From an uncultured Burkholderiales bacterium (GTDB taxonomy: Bacteria > Pseudomonadota > Gammaproteobacteria > Burkholderiales > Burkholderiaceae_C): 45,905 nucleotides of DNA. Positions 43,131 through 45,905 of the stretch are shown here, piece by piece. A program made the translations under genes and the position numbers. Position 1 is the stretch's first letter; every line of letters starts with the position of its first letter. The stretch lies in contig CADEDE010000016.1 of the NCBI GenBank assembly GCA_902825995.1, positions 1 to 45,905 of the forward strand, given 5' to 3'. The notes beneath the pieces were generated by a model that did no database searches, had not been told where the DNA came from, and was given only the letters and a program-made list of their open reading frames with translations.

Positions 43131-44854
43131 TGTCCGTCCCCCACGCCGCCGACATCGTGAGCCTGCTCGGCGCCCTGGACAGGCATGTCGCCGACGACCT
43201 TGAGAGCGAGTTCCTCGACTTCAAGCCCTGGCAGGGGCCGAAGGACGACCTGAAGCTCGCCTGCGAATACGCCGCCTGCTTCGCCAATGCGGGCGGCGGC
43301 GTGGTGGTGTTCGGCGTGGCCGACAAGGTGCGCGGCCGTGCGCAGGCCATCCATGGCGTGCGTGGCCATGACCTGGACGTCTTCCGGCGCGGCATCTTCG
43401 ACGGCACGCGGCCGGGCGTGGCGGCCGAGGTCTTCGAGATCGACGTGCCCGAGGGCACCGGCAAGCTGCTGGTGGTGCGCGTGGCTGAAGGCGACAGCAA
43501 GCCTTACGGCACCGCGGCGGGCCTGTTCAAGCAGCGGGTGGGCAAGAACTGCATGCCGCTGGACCCGGTGACCTTCCAGCGCGCGCAGGTGCGTAGCGCG
43601 GCCGTGGACTGGAGCGGGGCGCCGGCCCACGGCCTGGCGCTGCAGGACCTGGACCCCTTGCAGATCGAACGGGCGCGGCAGGTGCTGCGCAGCAAGGCGC
43701 CTGCCTCCGGCCTGCTGGAGTTGCCTGACCCGGCCTTCCTCAGCGGCCTGGAAGCGCTGCGCGACGGCCAGGTGACCCACGCCGGCATGCTGCTCTTCGC
43801 GCGCCGCGAGGTGCTGGCGCAGCGCTGCCCGCAGGCCCAGTTCCACTACGTGCTGCACGACGGCGAAACCAGCGTGGCGCGCAATGACATCGACCGGCTG
43901 CCGTTGCTGGAGGCGGTGGAGCGCATGGAGCAGGTCTTCACCGGGCCGCTGAACCCGGAGAAGGAGATCGAGCTCGGCCTGTTCAAGCTGCGCATTCCGC
44001 AGTTCCCGGTGGAAGGGGTGCGCGAAGCGGTGTTGAACGCGCTGACGCACCGCGACTACCTGAACCCCGGCGAGATCCTGGTGCGCCACTCGGCCCAGGA
44101 ATTGGTGGTCACCAGCCCGGGTGGCTTTGTCGCCGGCATCACGCCCGAGAACATCCTGCGGCACGAGGCTGTGCCGCGCAACCGCACGCTGGCCAATGCG
44201 CTGGTGAAGCTGCGGTTGGTGGAGTCTTCGGGCATCGGCCGGCGGCGCATCTTCCGGTCGGCCCTGGTGTTCGGCAAGCGCCGGCCCGAGTACACGACCG
44301 ATGGGCACTCGGTGACGCTTCGCATGTTCAACCGAGAGGCGCACGACGCGCTGGCCAAGTTGATCGCGCGCCTCGACGCGCAGGGCGCCGAGGTGGCGCT
44401 GGACCAGATGCTGGTGCTGGATGCGCTGCTGGGGCAAGACTTCATCGACGCGGGACAAGCAGCAGACGTGCTGCAACTGTCCAGGGACGAATCGCGCCGC
44501 ATCCTCGAGGCCATGTGCCTGGCGCCCCTCGGATTGCTGGAACGCAAGGGGCACACCGCTGCCGCGACCTTCCATCTCGCCAAGGGCGTGGCCAAGGAAC
44601 TCAAGGGCAAGGCGGCCTACACCCGAACCCGGGGGCTGAACCCGATTCGCTATGCCGAGATGGTGCGGGAGTACCTGCGGGACCACCAACGCATCGAGAA
44701 TGCCGAACTGCGCGAGCTGCTGGGCTTGGGCAACTCACCCTCGGCGCAGGTCGAGGCGTCGCGCTACCTGAAGAAGTGGAGCCAGCCGGACGGGTTTCTG
44801 GACCGGCAGCGGGTCGGCAGCACCCATGTCTACACCCTTCGGTTGAAGGCATAG
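43130..44854 (+). CDS. AlbA_2/Schlafen-type putative DNA-binding and ATPase protein
   Basis: A 574-residue protein between hsdS and hsdR. Residues about 20-150 are an AlbA_2/Schlafen domain (LESEFLDFKPWQGPKDDLKL, CFANAGGGVVVFGVADKV). Residues about 330-420 resemble the HATPase_c_4 domain (VEGVREAVLNALTHRDYL, RNRTLANALVKLRLVESSG). The C-terminal 150 residues look like winged helices (AADVLQLSRDESRRILEAM). ATG 43130 overlaps the hsdS stop (TGATG) and has GGAGGAGG just upstream. Family members are seen inside type I operons and in defence islands, but the mechanism is not established. Confidence 0.87.
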   Translation: MSVPHAADIVSLLGALDRHVADDLESEFLDFKPWQGPKDDLKLACEYAACFANAGGGVVVFGVADKVRGRAQAIHGVRGHDLDVFRRGIFDGTRPGVAAEVFEIDVPEGTGKLLVVRVAEGDSKPYGTAAGLFKQRVGKNCMPLDPVTFQRAQVRSAAVDWSGAPAHGLALQDLDPLQIERARQVLRSKAPASGLLELPDPAFLSGLEALRDGQVTHAGMLLFARREVLAQRCPQAQFHYVLHDGETSVARNDIDRLPLLEAVERMEQVFTGPLNPEKEIELGLFKLRIPQFPVEGVREAVLNALTHRDYLNPGEILVRHSAQELVVTSPGGFVAGITPENILRHEAVPRNRTLANALVKLRLVESSGIGRRRIFRSALVFGKRRPEYTTDGHSVTLRMFNREAHDALAKLIARLDAQGAEVALDQMLVLDALLGQDFIDAGQAADVLQLSRDESRRILEAMCLAPLGLLERKGHTAAATFHLAKGVAKELKGKAAYTRTRGLNPIRYAEMVREYLRDHQRIENAELRELLGLGNSPSAQVEASRYLKKWSQPDGFLDRQRVGSTHVYTLRLKA

Positions 44855-44859
44855 CATGG

Positions 44860-44949
44860 GCTTAGCAATGGCGGGAGAGAGCGGAGTGCTGGCGAAAAGT
44901 CCAGAAAAATCAATGACTTGCGGCTTAGCTTGTTAAGCGCCTGCTAAGC
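44860..44949. promoter_or_regulatory. GCTTAGC repeats before hsdR
   Basis: GCTTAGC occurs at 44860-44866 and 44923-44929, and its complement GCTAAGC at 44943-44949, in the 112-bp space before hsdR. The last two form an inverted repeat with 13 bases between. This may be an operator controlling hsdR separately, a common need in type I systems. Confidence 0.35.
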
Positions 44950-44966
44950 GCCGGGAGCCCAGCCGT

Positions 44967-45851
44967 ATGACCGAAGACCAGCTCGAACAAGAAGCCTTGG
45001 GCTGGCTCGCGGACGTGGGCTACCAACACCGCTACGGGCCCGACCTCGCGCCGGATGGCAGCACCCCAGAGCGCAGCGACTACCGCCAGGTGCTGCTGAT
45101 CGACCGCCTGCGGCAGGCCGTGGCGGCGCTGAACCCCAGCGTGCCGGCGGCGGCGCGCGAAGATGCGGTCAAGCAGGTGCAGGACCTGGGCACGCCGATT
45201 TTGCTCGCAGCGAACCGGCACTTCCACCGGCTGCTGGTGGGCGGCGTGCCGGTGCAGTACCAGCAGGACGGCGAGACGCGGGGCGACTTCGTCAGGCTGG
45301 TCGATTGGGCCGAACCGGTGCGCAACGAGTGGCTGGCCGTCAACCAGTTCTCGGTGACCGGGCCGCGCCACACGCGCCGGCCCGACATCGTCTTGTTCGT
45401 CAACGGTCTGCCGCTGGTGCTGATCGAACTGAAGAACCCGGCCGATCCCAACGCCGACGTGTGGAAGGCCTTCCAGCAGATCCAGACCTACAAGGAACAG
45501 ATCGCAGACGCCTTCCAGTACAACGAGGTGCTGGTTATCTCTGACAGCAGCGAGGCACTGCTGGGCTCGCTGTCGGCCGACAGCGAACGTTTCATGGCGT
45601 GGCGCACGATCGACGGCGTCACGCTCGACCCGCTGGGGCCCTTCAACGAACTGCAGACGCTCGTGCGCGGCGCGCTGGCGCCGGCCTTCCTGCTGGACTA
45701 CCTGCGTTTCTTCGTGCTCTTCGAAGACGATGGTGGCCTGGTCAAAAAGATCGCTGGCTACCACCAGTTCCATGCGGTGCGCGCGGCCATTGCCCAGGTG
45801 GTGGCCGCGTCACGGCCGGACAGCGACGCGCGCCTTCGCGGAAAGGGCGGT
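44967..45851 (+). pseudogene. hsdR: Type I restriction endonuclease subunit, interrupted
   Basis: The 5' part of the restriction and translocase subunit. The first 295 codons include the nuclease domain: VNQFSVTGPRHTRRPDIVLF and LPLVLIELKNPADPN, a PD-(D/E)xK site, followed by IQTYKEQIADAFQYNEVLVI and YLRFFVLFEDDGGLVKKIAG. The frame should continue as RKGGVVWHTQGSGKS, the Walker A motif, but after KGG the sequence changes abruptly to unrelated DNA at 45852. Everything needed for ATP-driven translocation is beyond the break. ATG 44967 has GGGAG about 8 bases upstream. Whether the rest of hsdR lies past the window cannot be seen. Confidence 0.85.
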
Positions 45852-45905
45852 TGTTGGCGCCGACCGAAAACTGAGCCACTTATGAGGGTTGTGCCGACCC
45901 AAAAC
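45852..45905. mobile_element. End of an IS21-like insertion element (partial)
   Basis: The sequence begins TGTTGGCGCCGACC and contains GCCGACCGAAAAC (45859-45871) and GCCGACCCAAAAC (45893-45905), two copies of a 13-base unit 34 bp apart with one difference; ACTGAGCCACTT follows the first. Elements of the IS21 family start with TGT and carry several such terminal repeats ending in AAAACTGA. The junction with hsdR is at 45851/45852. No transposase gene is in view. Confidence 0.72.

Overview
The window looks like chromosomal DNA of a high-G+C betaproteobacterium, most likely order Burkholderiales (Rubrivivax/Leptothrix/Methylibium-type). The reasons are the strong GC-biased codon use, a Burkholderiales-style metabolic gene set (Bug/TctC binding protein with malonate genes, NAD-type GdhA, MaeB, PhoX) and dispersed short repeats of a kind common in that order. 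The taxon is inferred; no rRNA or tRNA gene is present to confirm it.

Positions 1 to about 31.8 kb are core or soft-core chromosome. In order they hold: nrtB and nrtA (nitrate ABC uptake, minus strand) behind a leader with a hairpin and an intrinsic terminator; two exported or membrane hypotheticals; gdhA; proC; ubiA; an AbrB/PIN toxin-antitoxin pair; prfC; rlmJ; a UPF0149/SEC-C protein; a metallophosphoesterase; a universal stress protein; two very small genes and a second UPF0149 paralogue; mmsA; phoX; a three-gene ABC importer of the SsuABC/TauABC type; a glyoxalase-fold gene; a collapsed SDR relic; greB with a TTG start; maeB; a secreted barnase-type RNase with its barstar; a malonate module (mcd, Bug binding protein, matB, cysteine-rich CWC gene); a gabD-like dehydrogenase; and a small exported protein.

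From about 31.8 kb to the end the window is an accessory island with more mixed base composition. It holds two unknown island genes, an antiphage dCTP-deaminase (AvcD/DCD-like) gene with an in-frame TGA after codon 30 and a coupled 57-residue downstream gene, two convergent tyrosine integrases, about 1.2 kb of DNA without a convincing gene but with a complex hairpin cluster, a small membrane protein, and a type I restriction-modification operon (hsdM, hsdS, an AlbA_2/Schlafen-type gene, hsdR). The hsdR reading frame is broken just before its Walker A motif by what looks like the end of an IS21-family element that continues past the window.

The most notable points are the attenuator-like nrtA leader, the interrupted antiphage deaminase with its tiny coupled partner, the hsdR disruption that leaves the methylase and specificity genes intact, the AT-richer first recognition domain of HsdS, and dispersed repeats that have entered coding regions (nrtB, tctC, the end of the CWC gene).
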